The notes beneath the pieces are model-generated. The model worked only from the letters and a program-made list of their open reading frames with translations. It searched no databases and was not told the origin of the DNA. Source: Bacteroidales bacterium UBA4116 (lineage in GTDB: Bacteria; Bacteroidota; Bacteroidia; Bacteroidales; Tannerellaceae). From it: a stretch of 64,000 nt of DNA. Both the position numbers and the translations under genes were made by a program. This document shows positions 1 through 9,388 of the stretch, one piece after another. The stretch spans positions 189,819 to 253,818 of the forward strand of contig DFXE01000020.1 of the NCBI GenBank assembly GCA_002381645.1. Reading direction: 5' to 3'. The stretch's first letter is position 1. Each line of letters opens with the position of its first letter.

Positions 1-240
1 GTTATGGATATTACGCATTCTTTACAACAACCTAATCAAACGTCAGGTGTAACAGGAGGATTACCCGAATTGATCGAAACCATCGCCAAAGCGGCTATTG
101 CGGTTGGTGCAGACGGTTTGTTTATTGAAACCCATCCCGAACCCTGCAAAGCCAAATCGGATGGAGCAAATATGCTACCATTACATTTACTGGAAGAATT
201 ACTGGTGAAACTGTTAAGGATAAGGGAAGCGATACGCTGA
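1..240 (+). CDS. kdsA: 3-deoxy-D-manno-octulosonate 8-phosphate synthase (KdsA), C-terminal end
   Basis: Condenses arabinose 5-phosphate with phosphoenolpyruvate to make KDO-8-phosphate for lipopolysaccharide inner core in the cytoplasm. The window opens inside the gene and only the last 79 residues are present. The family signature is clear: DITHSLQQPNQ followed by SGVTGG, then GADGLFIETHPEP and AKSDGANMLPL, which form the end of the TIM barrel and part of the metal/PEP site. The frame is open from base 1, so the in-window ATG at base 4 is not the start. It converges on the Crp/Fnr gene, 7 bp away. Identification is firm; completeness cannot be judged. Confidence 0.95.
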   Translation, partial: VMDITHSLQQPNQTSGVTGGLPELIETIAKAAIAVGADGLFIETHPEPCKAKSDGANMLPLHLLEELLVKLLRIREAIR

Positions 241-247
241 AGTATCG

Positions 248-949
248 TTATCCTAATTTACTTATTTTCCTTAGCCTGTCTTCGTCAATAAGTTTTATTT
301 TTCTACCGTCCAATGCAATAATGCGTTCGGCAGCAAATGTAGATAATGTCCGTATGGCATTGGATGTGGTCATATTGGAAAGACTGGCTAAATCTTCACG
401 TGCTAAATATATGCTGAGGGTTGCGCCGTCTTCTTCCAGTCCGTAACTATCCTTGAGGAATAACAACGATTCAGCCAAGCGGCCACGGATATGTTTTTGG
501 GTAAGGTTTACCGTCCTTTCGTCTGCCACGCCTAAATCGAATGATAACTGACGAATAAAAAACATGGCAAGATTGGGGTTACCCATCAAAAGCTCAGTGA
601 CCACAGTCATAGGGATAAGGCAAACAATGGAAGGCTCGAAAGCAGAGGCATTGGTAAGATAATCTTCCTGGGCAAAATAAGCGCGATAACCAAAGTATTG
701 AATAGGTTTTATCATCCGTATGATCTGGCTTCGCCCTCCTACCCCTTCTTTAAATATTTTCACTTTCCCTTTCAACAGACACATCATATCACGGGGTTCA
801 TCTCCTTCAAAATAAATCAATTGGTTTCGTTTAAAATGTTGAATAGACGAACTCTTACGAAGAATATCACGCTCCTTGTCGTTCAATACCCTCCATACTT
901 CTGATAAACTTGCCGATATATCGACTTCTTCCTTTTGATGTTTTGCCAC
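248..949 (-). CDS. Crp/Fnr-family transcriptional regulator
   Basis: A 233-residue cytoplasmic DNA-binding regulator. An N-terminal cyclic-nucleotide-binding-like beta roll lies at about residues 30-140 (LIYFEGDEPRDMMCLLKGKVKIF, split here for description, then the IKPIQYFGYRA stretch), followed by a long helix and a C-terminal winged helix at about 170-230 (LAREDLASLSNMTTSNAIRT). No cysteine cluster for an Fe-S centre is visible, so the ligand is unknown. The start is GTG, 29 bp downstream of a good -7 box. It is monocistronic, divergent from the DUF5686 gene, and could regulate it through the shared 160-bp spacer, which is inference. Confidence 0.88.
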   Translation of the reverse strand: MAKHQKEEVDISASLSEVWRVLNDKERDILRKSSSIQHFKRNQLIYFEGDEPRDMMCLLKGKVKIFKEGVGGRSQIIRMIKPIQYFGYRAYFAQEDYLTNASAFEPSIVCLIPMTVVTELLMGNPNLAMFFIRQLSFDLGVADERTVNLTQKHIRGRLAESLLFLKDSYGLEEDGATLSIYLAREDLASLSNMTTSNAIRTLSTFAAERIIALDGRKIKLIDEDRLRKISKLG

Positions 950-977
950 TACTGTTTTATAACATACTTATGAAGCA

Positions 978-985
978 CAAATATA
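978..985 (-). promoter_or_regulatory. -7 promoter box for the Crp/Fnr gene
   Basis: On the minus strand this reads TATATTTG, a perfect match to the Bacteroidetes primary-sigma -7 consensus TAnnTTTG. A TTTG that could serve as the -33 element lies 23 bp further upstream, slightly too far. The predicted leader is about 20 nt. Confidence 0.6.
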
Positions 986-1080
986 TGACTTTTCTTTTGA
1001 AGAAAGAACAAATTGTATAACAAAAAGAAAATATATGAACATTTCAATCCTATCTCTGAACAATAACGATTATATTTATT

Positions 1081-1088
1081 TAATTTTG
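1081..1088 (+). promoter_or_regulatory. -7 promoter box for the DUF5686 gene
   Basis: TAATTTTG matches the Bacteroidetes TAnnTTTG -7 element and ends 21 bp before the TTG start at 1110. No convincing -33 TTG at 19-21 bp spacing was seen. Confidence 0.5.
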
Positions 1089-1109
1089 TAAAGAATAAGA
1101 GTAAACCGT

Positions 1110-3299
1110 TTGAGAAAAGCAACTTTCATATTAACCCTTTTTTCATTTATTATAATAAGTATTCAAGCCAAAGCAGAAGAAACTTATTATAACCATGCGA
1201 CGGGTGGAAACAGCAAAAAAAAACCTTCGGTTTTACTCGCCGACTCTATTATGAGATTGGTTATTGAAAATGCCGTTAATTATCAAAACCTGCTGACAAG
1301 TTCTGAGGCAGAAATATATATAAAGGGCCGCACAGAAATACTAAAAAGGAATTACCTCATCAGATTCGCCCATCATTTATTTCCTGTTAACCGGAGAGTA
1401 AAGGATATGGTATTTGAAATGGTTTGCCAAACCAAATTCGAACCACCTAATGTTTTCGCCCATAATTTTAAAGCCATAAACGGAAGTAGTATTCCAAATA
1501 AGAAGAAACAACAGGAAATTCTAAGTTTTCTTAATATGAATGTGTATGCTTCCACTGCATTAGACGATGAAATATTAATGCCCGTAGCCAGAAATGCTTT
1601 CAAATATTACGATTTCAATTTAATGGATGAATCCGACAGCACCGGATTAAAAATTTATAGGATTCGTTTTTTACCTAAACATTTAAGTCAAAAATTAATT
1701 ACCGGTGATTTGTATATCGTTGATAAAACATGGAGTATTGATAAGATCGATTTAAGCGGCCGTTATGCCTTTGCCGATTTTAACCTGATCACCAAATTTG
1801 GTCGAGGCTCCAACCGCTTTAATCTTCCAGAATCGGCCGACCTGTATTTAAGGTATCATGTTTTAGGAAATGCTGTGGCCAGCTCGTATCATTCAAAATT
1901 TAACTATAAGGCAATTATATGGTCGTTAGATAATCATACAAAGAAAAGAAGAAGATCGTCTTTAGATCTTACCAACTACTTTCAATTATCCTCAGATACA
2001 GTACCGATCATACTGGACACGGCATATTGGCAGGAAAAACGCGATATCCCTCTTACATCTGAAGAGAAAATACTGTATGAAAACGTAACTGATGAAAGAT
2101 TACAACCCGTCGACAGCATAGACCGAGATGATCCGTTCAGGTATTTAAAATTCACCGAAAAGTTAACAAATTCAGTTTCTTTCAATTATAAGTCTACGCG
2201 TTTTCGGTATTCGGGGTTTTTGAATCCTTTTCAATTGGGATATTCTAAATTTAACGGTATTACATATCGCCAGCGTATACGGTTAAATAAAAACTTTGAT
2301 GACGGGCGGCAGTTTCGTTTGCGTCCGGAGGTTGGTTTTGTGTTTAAACGTAAAGAATTATATTTTAAGGTAGTGAGCGATTGGGAATATCTGCCTCGTA
2401 AAAGAGGCGTATTGAGTTTAGTTGCAGGTAACGGAAATCAGACATATTCACATTCCATGACGACGAAAATAAACGATTTCCTGAAAGATTCCATTTTGGA
2501 TGCAGATGACCTGGGGCTACAATATTTCAGACATTATTATATTGAATTACGAAATAATATCGAACTTTTCAACGGATTTGAATTAACGGCAGGACTTACC
2601 TATAATAACCGTATGCCTGTAAAGAAAAACTATGATCTGAATGTAAGTCCGGAAATATTAGATATAATTAATAGTGAATATAACGATTTCACTCCGATAC
2701 TCGGATTTTCATATACCCCCAGACAATACTACCGCATGGATGGTAACAGGAAAGAATATGTACATTCATATTATCCGACTATTTCTGTTGAATTTGCCCG
2801 TGCTATACCCAATGTGTGGAAAAGTGAAGGAGACTTTACACGTATTGAAGGAGATATTCATCAAAGTTTGTATTTAGGATTGTTACGCAGATTAAATTAC
2901 CATGTAAGCGCCGGATTATATACACGCCAAAAATCTACTTATTTTGCCGACTTCCGGTATTTCACACGGAGAAATTTTCCGGATACATGGGATGATCAAA
3001 TTGGGGGAGTTTTTAATACCCTGAGAAGACAATGGTTTAATGCGGCCGATAAATATGTCCAGGCACATGTGATGTATCAAAGTCCTTTTATATTATTACA
3101 CTTCTATAAAAAAGAAGCGTCCAAATACGTATTTCATGAACGGTTATATTTCAGCCAACTGTGGACACCAGTATTACCCAGTTATACAGAACTCGGATAC
3201 GGAATAGGAAATCATATTTTCAATATTGGTGTTTTTGCCGGTTTTCAGAAACATAAATACCAGAGTATCGGATTTAAATTTGCATTCGAATTATTTTAA
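1110..3299 (+). CDS. DUF5686-family outer-membrane protein
   Basis: A 729-residue exported protein. A signal peptide (hydrophobic core at residues 6-20, ending near SIQAKA) precedes a region typical of the DUF5686 family: N-terminal beta segments around FLPKHLSQKLITGDLYIVDKTW, then alternating aromatic strands to a C-terminal Phe (FAFELF), as in a beta-barrel outer-membrane protein. Many relatives carry an extra carboxypeptidase-regulatory-like domain at the N terminus, which is absent here. The start is TTG; no better ATG keeps the signal peptide. The stop overlaps the convergent DUF1460 gene by 4 bp. The molecular function of the family is not known to me. Confidence 0.75.
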   Translation: MRKATFILTLFSFIIISIQAKAEETYYNHATGGNSKKKPSVLLADSIMRLVIENAVNYQNLLTSSEAEIYIKGRTEILKRNYLIRFAHHLFPVNRRVKDMVFEMVCQTKFEPPNVFAHNFKAINGSSIPNKKKQQEILSFLNMNVYASTALDDEILMPVARNAFKYYDFNLMDESDSTGLKIYRIRFLPKHLSQKLITGDLYIVDKTWSIDKIDLSGRYAFADFNLITKFGRGSNRFNLPESADLYLRYHVLGNAVASSYHSKFNYKAIIWSLDNHTKKRRRSSLDLTNYFQLSSDTVPIILDTAYWQEKRDIPLTSEEKILYENVTDERLQPVDSIDRDDPFRYLKFTEKLTNSVSFNYKSTRFRYSGFLNPFQLGYSKFNGITYRQRIRLNKNFDDGRQFRLRPEVGFVFKRKELYFKVVSDWEYLPRKRGVLSLVAGNGNQTYSHSMTTKINDFLKDSILDADDLGLQYFRHYYIELRNNIELFNGFELTAGLTYNNRMPVKKNYDLNVSPEILDIINSEYNDFTPILGFSYTPRQYYRMDGNRKEYVHSYYPTISVEFARAIPNVWKSEGDFTRIEGDIHQSLYLGLLRRLNYHVSAGLYTRQKSTYFADFRYFTRRNFPDTWDDQIGGVFNTLRRQWFNAADKYVQAHVMYQSPFILLHFYKKEASKYVFHERLYFSQLWTPVLPSYTELGYGIGNHIFNIGVFAGFQKHKYQSIGFKFAFELF

Positions 3300-4204
3300 T
3301 TAACCGGACGTGCTAACATAATCCCGGTATTATTCTTTCCTTTAAGCACATACTCCTTTAAGGAGGCTTCATTGATTATTACCTTTTTAGCCAAAGAGGA
3401 GGCATGTATAAAGGTTAACTTTTCTTTTTCCTTATATATAAAACCTACATGGGATATATCTAATCCTTTTATATCCGTTGTAAAACAGACCATATCACCC
3501 GATTTCATTTTATCAGCAAAAGAATCAATATCGTTTTCAGATATATAATAATACCGTCTTGAGTTTATTTCTTTTTCATTTAAAGAAATTTTCCGGACAA
3601 AATCAGAATTACCTTTCAACTGCCTGTAACTATCTGGATGAGTAGACATAAAATGTAGGTTCAGAATAAGAGGTTTACCGCCAATTTCCCTATTTATGTC
3701 TTTTACAACACCCTTTTTATCATTAATATAAAGCCAGTCGGAAGTATAATGCAACCGGTCCATATAATTATTTGCCACTCCTTCCCGGTAACGGATATAT
3801 TGTAGATTACGACAGAAATTCTCAAAAGAGAGATCATCATCTTTTAATGTATAAGAGAGAGCAAACACAGTTTCAACCAAAGTGGTACAATCGAACTCCC
3901 TGAGATTGACTACTAATCCTTCGGGCTCTTTTTCCAAAGTGGCCGAAACATACGGTTTTCCAAGAAAGAACATAGCAGTCTGCACAATCAATTGATCTAC
4001 AGGCAGGGATTTTTTATGTCTAAATTCAGATATATAATTATGGTAAATCTTTCGATCTTCACCTGTACAGTATATCCGATCAGTAAGAACAATACGGGCT
4101 TCTATTTGTAAAGAAAAAGAGAGAAACAAAGCGAAAAAAACAATTAGCTTTATAGCCCGGTCATTATTTTTATTTTCTGATCTGAAATACTGTACATTTT
4201 TCAT
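3296..4204 (-). CDS. DUF1460 exported amidase-like protein
   Basis: A 302-residue periplasmic protein of the DUF1460 family, which has a papain-like (NlpC/P60-related) fold and is thought to act on peptidoglycan as an N-acetylmuramoyl-L-alanine amidase-like enzyme. A hydrophobic signal segment (IKLIVFFALFLSFSL) is near residues 18-33. The likely nucleophile is the Cys of REFDCTTLVE, about residue 90, with a histidine in DISHVGFIY late in the protein. I start at the ATG at 4204, one base past the uvrB stop, rather than at the TTG four codons upstream that would overlap uvrB. It is therefore likely translationally coupled to uvrB. Confidence 0.82.
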   Translation of the reverse strand: MKNVQYFRSENKNNDRAIKLIVFFALFLSFSLQIEARIVLTDRIYCTGEDRKIYHNYISEFRHKKSLPVDQLIVQTAMFFLGKPYVSATLEKEPEGLVVNLREFDCTTLVETVFALSYTLKDDDLSFENFCRNLQYIRYREGVANNYMDRLHYTSDWLYINDKKGVVKDINREIGGKPLILNLHFMSTHPDSYRQLKGNSDFVRKISLNEKEINSRRYYYISENDIDSFADKMKSGDMVCFTTDIKGLDISHVGFIYKEKEKLTFIHASSLAKKVIINEASLKEYVLKGKNNTGIMLARPVN

Positions 4205-4205
4205 T

Positions 4206-6236
4206 TTAATTTTCAATTTGTTTTGTACTCAGCAAATCCTGTAACTTTATTAATTCATCACGGTATTGTGCCGCTTCGAGGAATTCCAGCTTTTTAGCAG
4301 CTTCCGTCATTTGTTTCTTTGTTTTCTCAATAGCTTTTTCAAGCTGGGCACGACTCATATACTGAACGATCGGATCGGCAACAAGACTTGGTTCGGGTTC
4401 AACATATCCCAGTAATTGATCTGTTTCCCTTTGCTTTTCAGCGAGCAACGAAACACTTGCTTTTATAACCTGAGTAGGTGTAATACCGTGTTTTTCATTA
4501 TAGGCCAATTGCTTTTCCCGCCTGCGGTTTGTTTCTTCCATTGTAAGACGCATGCTTTCCGTAATTTTATCTGCATAAAATATTACTTTCCCGTTTACGT
4601 TACGGGCAGCCCGCCCGGCTGTTTGTGTCAATGAACGATGAGACCGAAGAAAACCTTCCTTATCCGCATCTAATATGGCCACAAGAGATACTTCCGGTAA
4701 ATCCAATCCTTCCCTTAATAAATTGACACCTATCAGCACATCAAAAAGGCCTTTCCGCAAATCATCCATAATCTGAATACGTTCAAGAGTATCTATATCA
4801 CTGTGTATATAATTACACCTCACTCCCATTCTGGTAAGGTAGGTGGTCAGCTCCTCAGCCATACGTTTGGTAAGCGTAGTAACTAAAACCCGTTCGTCCA
4901 TGGCAGACTTCTGTGTGATCTCCTCCATTAAATCATCAATCTGGTTTAACGTCGGCCTTACTTCAATAACAGGATCCAATAATCCCGTAGGACGAATAAC
5001 CTGATCTACGACAATACCTTCACTTTTGGCCAATTCAAAATCCGCCGGAGTAGCACTTACATATATAGCTTTAGGTGTCAACGATTCGAATTCTTCAAAT
5101 GTCAGCGGACGGTTATCCATAGCTGCCGGCAAGCGAAAACCATATTCCACAAGATTTTGTTTACGCGAACGGTCACCGCCATACATAGCCCGGATTTGCG
5201 GTATTGTCACATGGCTTTCATCTACAACTAACAGAAAATCTTTCGGAAAATAATCCAACAAACAATACGGACGTTCTCCTGCCGCACGACCATCGAAATA
5301 CCGTGAATAGTTCTCAATACCCGAACAGTGCCCCAACTCCCTGATCATTTCAAGATCAAAGGTGACCCGCTCATATAATCGTTTAGCCTCATAAGGCTTA
5401 CCCAATTGCTTAAAAAACTCTACCTGAGTACCTAAGTCAACGTCAATCTGTCCGATAGCTGTATTGATACGGTCCTGGGTGGTAACAAATAAATTAGTCG
5501 GGTATATATTTAATTCGTCCTGTTCGTCTATCTCCCGTCCGCTCAACGGTTCAAAAGATGACAACCGTTCAATTTCATCACCCCAGAATTCTATCCGGTA
5601 GGCAACTCCGTCAAAAGATTCAATTGCCGGAAAAACATCTACCGTATCTCCGTTAACCCTGAAGCTTCCACTTTTGAAATCTACTTTATTATTGGTATAT
5701 AGCGCATCCACAAACCGGCGTAACAATGCGTCACGATTAATTTTCATCCCTCTTTCCAGATGCGTTACTTTTTGGGCAAAAGCAGTCGGATCGGCCATAC
5801 CATACAAACAGGAAACGGACGAAACAACAATAATATCTTTGCGTCCCGATAAAAGAGACGCTGTAGTACGCAAACGCAGCTTATCGATTTCCTCATTGAT
5901 CTGTAAATCCTTTTCAATATACGTATCAGTAGTGGGAAGATAGGCTTCCGGCTGATAGTAATCGTAATATGATACGAAATACTCTACGGCATTATTGGGA
6001 AAAAAAGCCTTGAACTCACTATATAATTGGGCTGCAAGTGTTTTATTATGACTTAATATTAATGTAGGTGTCTGTACCTCTTTAATTACATTGGCAATGG
6101 TAAATGTCTTACCTGAGCCGGTTACCCCTAATAATGTCTGAAAGGGTACTCCGCTCTTCAGTCCTGCTGTCAGTTCCGCAATTGCTTCCGGTTGGTCCCC
6201 CGTAGGACTAAAAGGGGAAGATAATTCAAAATTCAT
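4206..6236 (-). CDS. uvrB: Excinuclease ABC subunit UvrB
   Basis: The damage-verifying helicase of nucleotide excision repair, which receives lesions from UvrA and recruits UvrC. Full length at 676 residues. Walker A GVTGSGKT is at residues 37-44, the beta-hairpin that clamps DNA is around YYDYYQPEAYLP (near 92-103), the DESH helicase motif is near 337, motif VI (QTAGRAARN) is near 540, and the C-terminal UVR motif (LEAAQYRDEL) binds UvrC. It is the middle gene of a minus-strand run PspC-uvrB-DUF1460, with 4 bp to the PspC gene upstream and 1 bp to DUF1460. Confidence 0.98.
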   Translation of the reverse strand: MNFELSSPFSPTGDQPEAIAELTAGLKSGVPFQTLLGVTGSGKTFTIANVIKEVQTPTLILSHNKTLAAQLYSEFKAFFPNNAVEYFVSYYDYYQPEAYLPTTDTYIEKDLQINEEIDKLRLRTTASLLSGRKDIIVVSSVSCLYGMADPTAFAQKVTHLERGMKINRDALLRRFVDALYTNNKVDFKSGSFRVNGDTVDVFPAIESFDGVAYRIEFWGDEIERLSSFEPLSGREIDEQDELNIYPTNLFVTTQDRINTAIGQIDVDLGTQVEFFKQLGKPYEAKRLYERVTFDLEMIRELGHCSGIENYSRYFDGRAAGERPYCLLDYFPKDFLLVVDESHVTIPQIRAMYGGDRSRKQNLVEYGFRLPAAMDNRPLTFEEFESLTPKAIYVSATPADFELAKSEGIVVDQVIRPTGLLDPVIEVRPTLNQIDDLMEEITQKSAMDERVLVTTLTKRMAEELTTYLTRMGVRCNYIHSDIDTLERIQIMDDLRKGLFDVLIGVNLLREGLDLPEVSLVAILDADKEGFLRSHRSLTQTAGRAARNVNGKVIFYADKITESMRLTMEETNRRREKQLAYNEKHGITPTQVIKASVSLLAEKQRETDQLLGYVEPEPSLVADPIVQYMSRAQLEKAIEKTKKQMTEAAKKLEFLEAAQYRDELIKLQDLLSTKQIEN

Positions 6237-6240
6237 TCTT

Positions 6241-6438
6241 TTATAAACTTCCTTCTTTTGGCATCACGATCCAAAGAACAAGATAAGCTATTATTCCCGA
6301 AAAAGCAGTCAATACGGTTAATAATATATATCCTACACGTACTAATGTCGGATCCCAACCCAGATAATCGGCAATTCCTTCACATACTCCGGCGATCATG
6401 CCTTTATTTGAACGCGTTAATCTTCTCTTTACATCCAT
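6241..6438 (-). CDS. PspC-domain membrane protein
   Basis: A 65-residue protein made of one PspC domain. Residues 1-30 are cytosolic (LTRSNKGMIAGVCEGIADYLGWDPTLVR, the family signature, shown in part) and residues 34-60 form one transmembrane helix with a helix-breaking kink (LTAFSGIIAYLVLWIVMP). In other bacteria PspC domains sense envelope stress; no PspA/PspF partner is seen here. It sits 4 bp upstream of uvrB and is the first gene of that run, behind a -7 box. Confidence 0.9.
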   Translation of the reverse strand: MDVKRRLTRSNKGMIAGVCEGIADYLGWDPTLVRVGYILLTVLTAFSGIIAYLVLWIVMPKEGSL

Positions 6439-6463
6439 GACTTATTCTGTTTATGTATATACA

Positions 6464-6471
6464 CAAAGTTA
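6464..6471 (-). promoter_or_regulatory. -7 promoter box for the PspC-uvrB-DUF1460 run
   Basis: Reads TAACTTTG on the minus strand, a perfect TAnnTTTG, ending 25 bp before the PspC start codon. This suggests that uvrB is transcribed from here rather than from the DUF5916 gene upstream. Confidence 0.5.
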
Positions 6472-6488
6472 ATTAATTCTTTCCATAA

Positions 6489-9140
6489 TTACAAATTGAA
6501 CCAATAGTTAAGTTTAAGCATAAAGGTATTGGTAGTCGGTAATCCGAACATACGGTCTAAATTATTGCCCCAACCCGAAATATAACGGCCGTCACTGTCA
6601 GACATCCGGTGTTCCCAGACTAAATATAAAGTCGACCCGGGTAAATACTCCCAACGGGCAACTAAATTCGACCGGAATTCATTAAAGCTGAAATCGGGGT
6701 CTTTGAACTGAAACCCGTTGTTATCCTTCGAAACAGTATACATACCATCTTTATACATAATATCGCGGGTGTCAAATTTATGGAAACGTTCCTCATAAAC
6801 GGATGATTTAGTATCAGCCGCCATTTTAAATTCTTTATATTTACCCGAAGATGTAAACGGTGACCCATAAAACTGTATCGAAATATCAGGCGTAATATTT
6901 ACCTGCAGGTTCAAAGTTAAACCGTATGTTTTCTGATCCATATGCCCCATGATATATAAAGGATGAAAGTTCATAGAATACGGAGAAATAAAAGGGATTG
7001 CAGATCCCACATACTGCAGGTTATCCTTATTCCAGGCATAATTGAATTGTCCGGACAAATAAACATGATTTCCTAAACGGAAATTTAAACTCGGCTTAAG
7101 AGTATTATATTTATTATAACCATCTGTATTATGATCTCCTTCATACTGGATTTTAAACATTACCCGTTTGGATTTGTCCGTATTGAATATTACAGAAGTA
7201 TAAAAATAAGGATCAAAACGCATATCAGGACCTCCGCGAAGCATCCTGCTATCCAGCCATTTCCATCCGTATGTTTCCTGTAAATCAAGTTCAAACCTGT
7301 TCATGGTCATACTCCTCCAACGCAATCCGATAGTATTATTCACTGCCGTGCCTCCGTAATTCCATTGATTCTTTTGAGTTAAGGTAAAAGCATTATAACG
7401 GAACATTTTCCAGATATCCGTCTGACGATAAGCTATTTCAGTTTCATTCGAAATATGATCGGCCTGTTTCATATATCCCATATCATTGAGGTCAAAACCA
7501 GGCGAAGACCAGCTAAATGTTTCTGAAAAAGCCCATTTGGCATTTCCCTTCCTGCCGGCTTTAATATAACCGCCCGTACCATTCAATGAAGTACGTGCCG
7601 GATCAACACCTAAATAATCTGTTGCCGAAGCACGCTGGTAATAGTGAACGGCATTGGACTGTAAAAGTGTAATAGCATTTTCTGAACCATGTAATGAACT
7701 GAACATACCCTTTACGTCAATGTAATACAAACGGTTTTTAAAATATTGGATAAAATCGATTCCGGCGGAAAAGGCGTTTTTTATCATGAAATCTTTTAAA
7801 TAATGCTCATCTAAAGCACGGTTGACTGACGTTATCATGCCTCCCAACAATGTATTCCCTCTCCAGTTCTTTTGTACCCTGGCAACGGTATAATTGGTTA
7901 GCGGCTCTACTATTTCCTTATCCTCCATTCCATCCCGCGTCACTTTTAATGACGAACGGGCGGTTATACTCTGCAATAAACCGATAGTTACACCCTCCCT
8001 ATTGGTTCCCGTGAGTTTTAACGCTCCGATTATCGGTACATTTTCCTCATTATCGGCAAAACTCGTTTTATTATCAACAACAGGACGGTAAGATGGGGCC
8101 GAACCGATCCGCCGGGTATAAAACATCATATCGCTCCCGTTATTAAAGTCCAGGATATGCTTTCCCTCAAGGAAAAAGGGGCGCTTTTCTTCATAAAACG
8201 TTTCATATGCCGTAAGATTCATAACTGAAGGATCGAGTTCCACCTGCCCAAAATCCGGATTGACAGTCAGGTCCAATGTGAAATCAGATAGGGCAAATTT
8301 TGCATCCAAACCGGCATTAGCTCTCCATCGGTGTCCTTTCTGATAAGGACTTCCCTTGATTTCAGGTTCCCGTTGATATTTACCCATGACATACGGAAGA
8401 ATTTCAATTCCGCGGGGTTTAGGCAGTTCTGTCATCCCGTGCATTTCGCCAAATGAAAACACATGTCCGTTATTCTTTAAAGGAATCATGCTCCAGTTTT
8501 GCACTTCATTATTACGGCGGATAATACGACGGATATGTAAACCCCATATTCCATCGTCTGAACGTTGATTATAACGTAACTGGCTGAACGGGATCCGTAC
8601 CTCTGCCGTCCAGCATGAATCTTGTATGTTTACATGTGTTTTACCTTCCCACACCGCATTCCAGCTACGGTTTATATCCAGTTTATCCGTTACAATAAGG
8701 TCGGTTTTATTACCGCCGACATTTAAATTGAATTCAGGAGCGGCACGGTAATCATGATAGGTGTCAAAAGCAATACTGATTAAGTCTCCCAGACTGTTAT
8801 CGTCGCGGTTACCGATGAAACGGTTGATCTTTTCGGGAAGAATGTCTTTACACACCACTCCTATATAAATATATTTATCGTCATAGAACAATTTGGCATA
8901 AGTAGGTGAAGATGACGGCACACGCTCATATGGAATAATCTGCACAAAAGGCTCCGACCATTCTCCATCCTCTATCCATAATTTCTCATCAAGCCGGCCA
9001 TCCATAACAGGACGTTCCCCTGATATTTTTTTAATAGGATACGCTCGCTTATATGCCTTTTCGAAAGGAATAACGGAATCCTGCTGCGCATAGCAGAATC
9101 CACTTATCAATACAAAGGCTGACAGTATTTGTTTTTTCAT
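6489..9140 (-). CDS. DUF5916 outer-membrane protein with CBM9-like N terminus
   Basis: An 883-residue exported protein. A signal peptide (MKKQILSAFVLISGFCYA) is followed by a carbohydrate-binding-family-9-like domain at about residues 30-230 (GRLDEKLW near its start, then a region of beta strands), and a long DUF5916 section of aromatic-rich strands ending in LKLNYWFNL, typical of a large beta barrel. I chose the ATG at 9140; an upstream in-frame ATG at 9176 would place 12 hydrophobic residues before a good signal peptide. Family function is unknown; relatives are often near proteases or sugar-use genes. Monocistronic with its own -7 box. Confidence 0.8.
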   Translation of the reverse strand: MKKQILSAFVLISGFCYAQQDSVIPFEKAYKRAYPIKKISGERPVMDGRLDEKLWIEDGEWSEPFVQIIPYERVPSSSPTYAKLFYDDKYIYIGVVCKDILPEKINRFIGNRDDNSLGDLISIAFDTYHDYRAAPEFNLNVGGNKTDLIVTDKLDINRSWNAVWEGKTHVNIQDSCWTAEVRIPFSQLRYNQRSDDGIWGLHIRRIIRRNNEVQNWSMIPLKNNGHVFSFGEMHGMTELPKPRGIEILPYVMGKYQREPEIKGSPYQKGHRWRANAGLDAKFALSDFTLDLTVNPDFGQVELDPSVMNLTAYETFYEEKRPFFLEGKHILDFNNGSDMMFYTRRIGSAPSYRPVVDNKTSFADNEENVPIIGALKLTGTNREGVTIGLLQSITARSSLKVTRDGMEDKEIVEPLTNYTVARVQKNWRGNTLLGGMITSVNRALDEHYLKDFMIKNAFSAGIDFIQYFKNRLYYIDVKGMFSSLHGSENAITLLQSNAVHYYQRASATDYLGVDPARTSLNGTGGYIKAGRKGNAKWAFSETFSWSSPGFDLNDMGYMKQADHISNETEIAYRQTDIWKMFRYNAFTLTQKNQWNYGGTAVNNTIGLRWRSMTMNRFELDLQETYGWKWLDSRMLRGGPDMRFDPYFYTSVIFNTDKSKRVMFKIQYEGDHNTDGYNKYNTLKPSLNFRLGNHVYLSGQFNYAWNKDNLQYVGSAIPFISPYSMNFHPLYIMGHMDQKTYGLTLNLQVNITPDISIQFYGSPFTSSGKYKEFKMAADTKSSVYEERFHKFDTRDIMYKDGMYTVSKDNNGFQFKDPDFSFNEFRSNLVARWEYLPGSTLYLVWEHRMSDSDGRYISGWGNNLDRMFGLPTTNTFMLKLNYWFNL

Positions 9141-9165
9141 GGTTATACACAATAGAGGCAAAAGA

Positions 9166-9173
9166 CAAATATA
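9166..9173 (-). promoter_or_regulatory. -7 promoter box for the DUF5916 gene
   Basis: TATATTTG on the minus strand, 25 bp before the ATG at 9140. It overlaps the upstream alternative ATG, which supports the 9140 start. Confidence 0.5.
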
Positions 9174-9388
9174 CAAATATTATTCGGGTACCGGATGATA
9201 TTCCATATCGAAAAAATATACCTTTAGCCGGTACTACTTATTGTATTTTTTCGGTATTTTTTTAAAATTACCCGCCTAAAGAAATATGATTTCCTGCCCA
9301 GCCATAAAAATTTGCCTGCTCAGGAAAATTCAAATTTATGCCGATATGTTAAAAACAGGTATCAATAAAGGATATTACTTATTGTATT